A stretch of DNA of 64,000 bases. It comes from Sipunculus nudus (lineage: Eukaryota; Annelida; Sipuncula; Golfingiida; Sipunculidae). The stretch spans positions 17,602,729 through 17,666,728 of the forward strand of contig CM049314.1 in NCBI GenBank assembly GCA_026874595.1, read 5' to 3'. Shown in pieces: positions 63,301 to 64,000 of the stretch (position 1 is its first letter; every line of letters begins with the position of its first letter). A program made the translations under genes and the position numbers. Below the pieces are notes generated by a model that ran no database searches, was not told where the DNA came from, and saw nothing but the letters and a program-made list of their open reading frames with translations.

Positions 63301-63611
63301 GTACCGGTAACCGTATCGATTTGGCGTGTCGATATGTATCGATATCATCATATCGGTATATTGATACATCCCTATATAGTAATATAATAACTAGAATATC
63401 TATTATATATTTTCACACGCAGGTTTAGCTTACCACTAACAAGAGAACTTGAATGGTACATGGTGAGCCCAAGGACTTAAAAATGGTATGGTACACAGAA
63501 ATTTAAATGTGATTTAAAAAAATTCGATTATTATTGCGTTAAACAAGACCGTCTTGCAACGAGTCGTTCATGATACACACATACCGGCAACCCCACAAAC
63601 CATGGCTTATA

Positions 63612-63616
<5 letters not shown>
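60374..63616. other. Intergenic or intronic, no supported gene
   Basis: The frame at 61334-61528 (with Cys-containing segments and stop TAG) was considered as a following exon for 60223, but its borders are not convincing. The rest shows nothing recognisable. Confidence 0.4.

Positions 63617-63671
<55 letters not shown>
63617..63671. repeat. (GA)n microsatellite
   Basis: About 27 GA units. Confidence 0.96.
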
Positions 63672-63674
<3 letters not shown>

Positions 63675-64000
63675 CCTTGCCTTCGCTTATTGTCCAACAG
63701 CGTACCACAAAGCATGCAAAGTATATTTATAGACACTCGACCGAGAAGACCCGCTATCTTAAGGGGTCCCATTGACTGTTTACATAAAGCCCGCGCCCTT
63801 GGCAGCCGGTCCGCCGCGCTATTATTGAGGAGCGGCGAGGTTTCCGCGTGGCACACAAAATAATCCTTCATCACACCCAAACGGATCGTGTAAGTACTCC
63901 GGCGTGTGTTCAAGCAGACACGTTTTCCTCCGGTCAGACACTTCATATTTTTTTCTGGTAATGTGTGGTATAAGTGCCGTTTTGAGAACGTACCGGGCGT
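63672..64000. other. CpG-rich right edge, no supported gene
   Basis: Positions 63780-63850 are rich in GC and CpG (GCCCGCGCCC, CCGGTCCGCCGCGC). They could belong to a promoter or first exon beyond the window, but nothing is decisive. Confidence 0.3.

Overview
The window reads as nuclear DNA of an animal, most likely a bivalve mollusc. Coding sequence is sparse and split into short exons with GT-AG borders. Long (AT)n arrays are frequent, and there are several families of non-autonomous transposons, including Helitron-like elements with internal tandem repeats and an element that starts AGCTCAGCTGA and carries GTCCGTCCG and AGGTCA runs. I associate both types with bivalve genomes, but I cannot confirm the species without a search.

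The one gene I can name with confidence is on the minus strand from 16037 down to 242. It is the renin receptor / V-ATPase accessory protein 2 (ATP6AP2). Six exons (15974-16037, 12928-13070, 11654-11779, 6385-6480, 5948-6100, 242-388) join in frame to 243 residues, from the initiator Met and signal peptide through most of the lumenal domain. The transmembrane and cytoplasmic end must lie left of base 1. The introns hold AT arrays, a palindromic 20-bp minisatellite (10475-10780) and small tandem duplications.

From 16 to 51 kb I see no secure gene; this is a transposon and repeat landscape. A 1.2-1.7 kb block is tandemly duplicated (20951-22680 and 22759-23975). The left copy carries a 479-bp hAT-like element with an 8-bp target duplication, and the right copy preserves the matching empty site. 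The duplication runs into a 1.6-kb minisatellite (24094-25702). A pogo/Tc1-like element with TA borders lies at 29492-30572. A nested set lies at 31292-35683: an element with 15-bp terminal repeats holds an interspersed repeat (R), which is itself split by a 2.4-kb insertion. A second copy of R at 44 kb shows the unsplit state. Four Helitron-like copies (25824, 37529, 41506 and a fragment ending 46216) share a 5' TC, a 3' hairpin and CTAG, and carry 2, 3, 4 or no internal ~320-bp units.

From 46 to 64 kb the sequence is mostly unassigned. It holds a possible TNF-receptor-type cysteine-rich exon (plus strand, about 51747-51949), a possible first exon with TATA box and signal peptide (plus strand, 60223), a degenerate tandem array (55.97-56.34 kb) and simple repeats. 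Apart from ATP6AP2, gene calls are tentative. Most open frames are chance readings, and the longest one is a minisatellite artefact.
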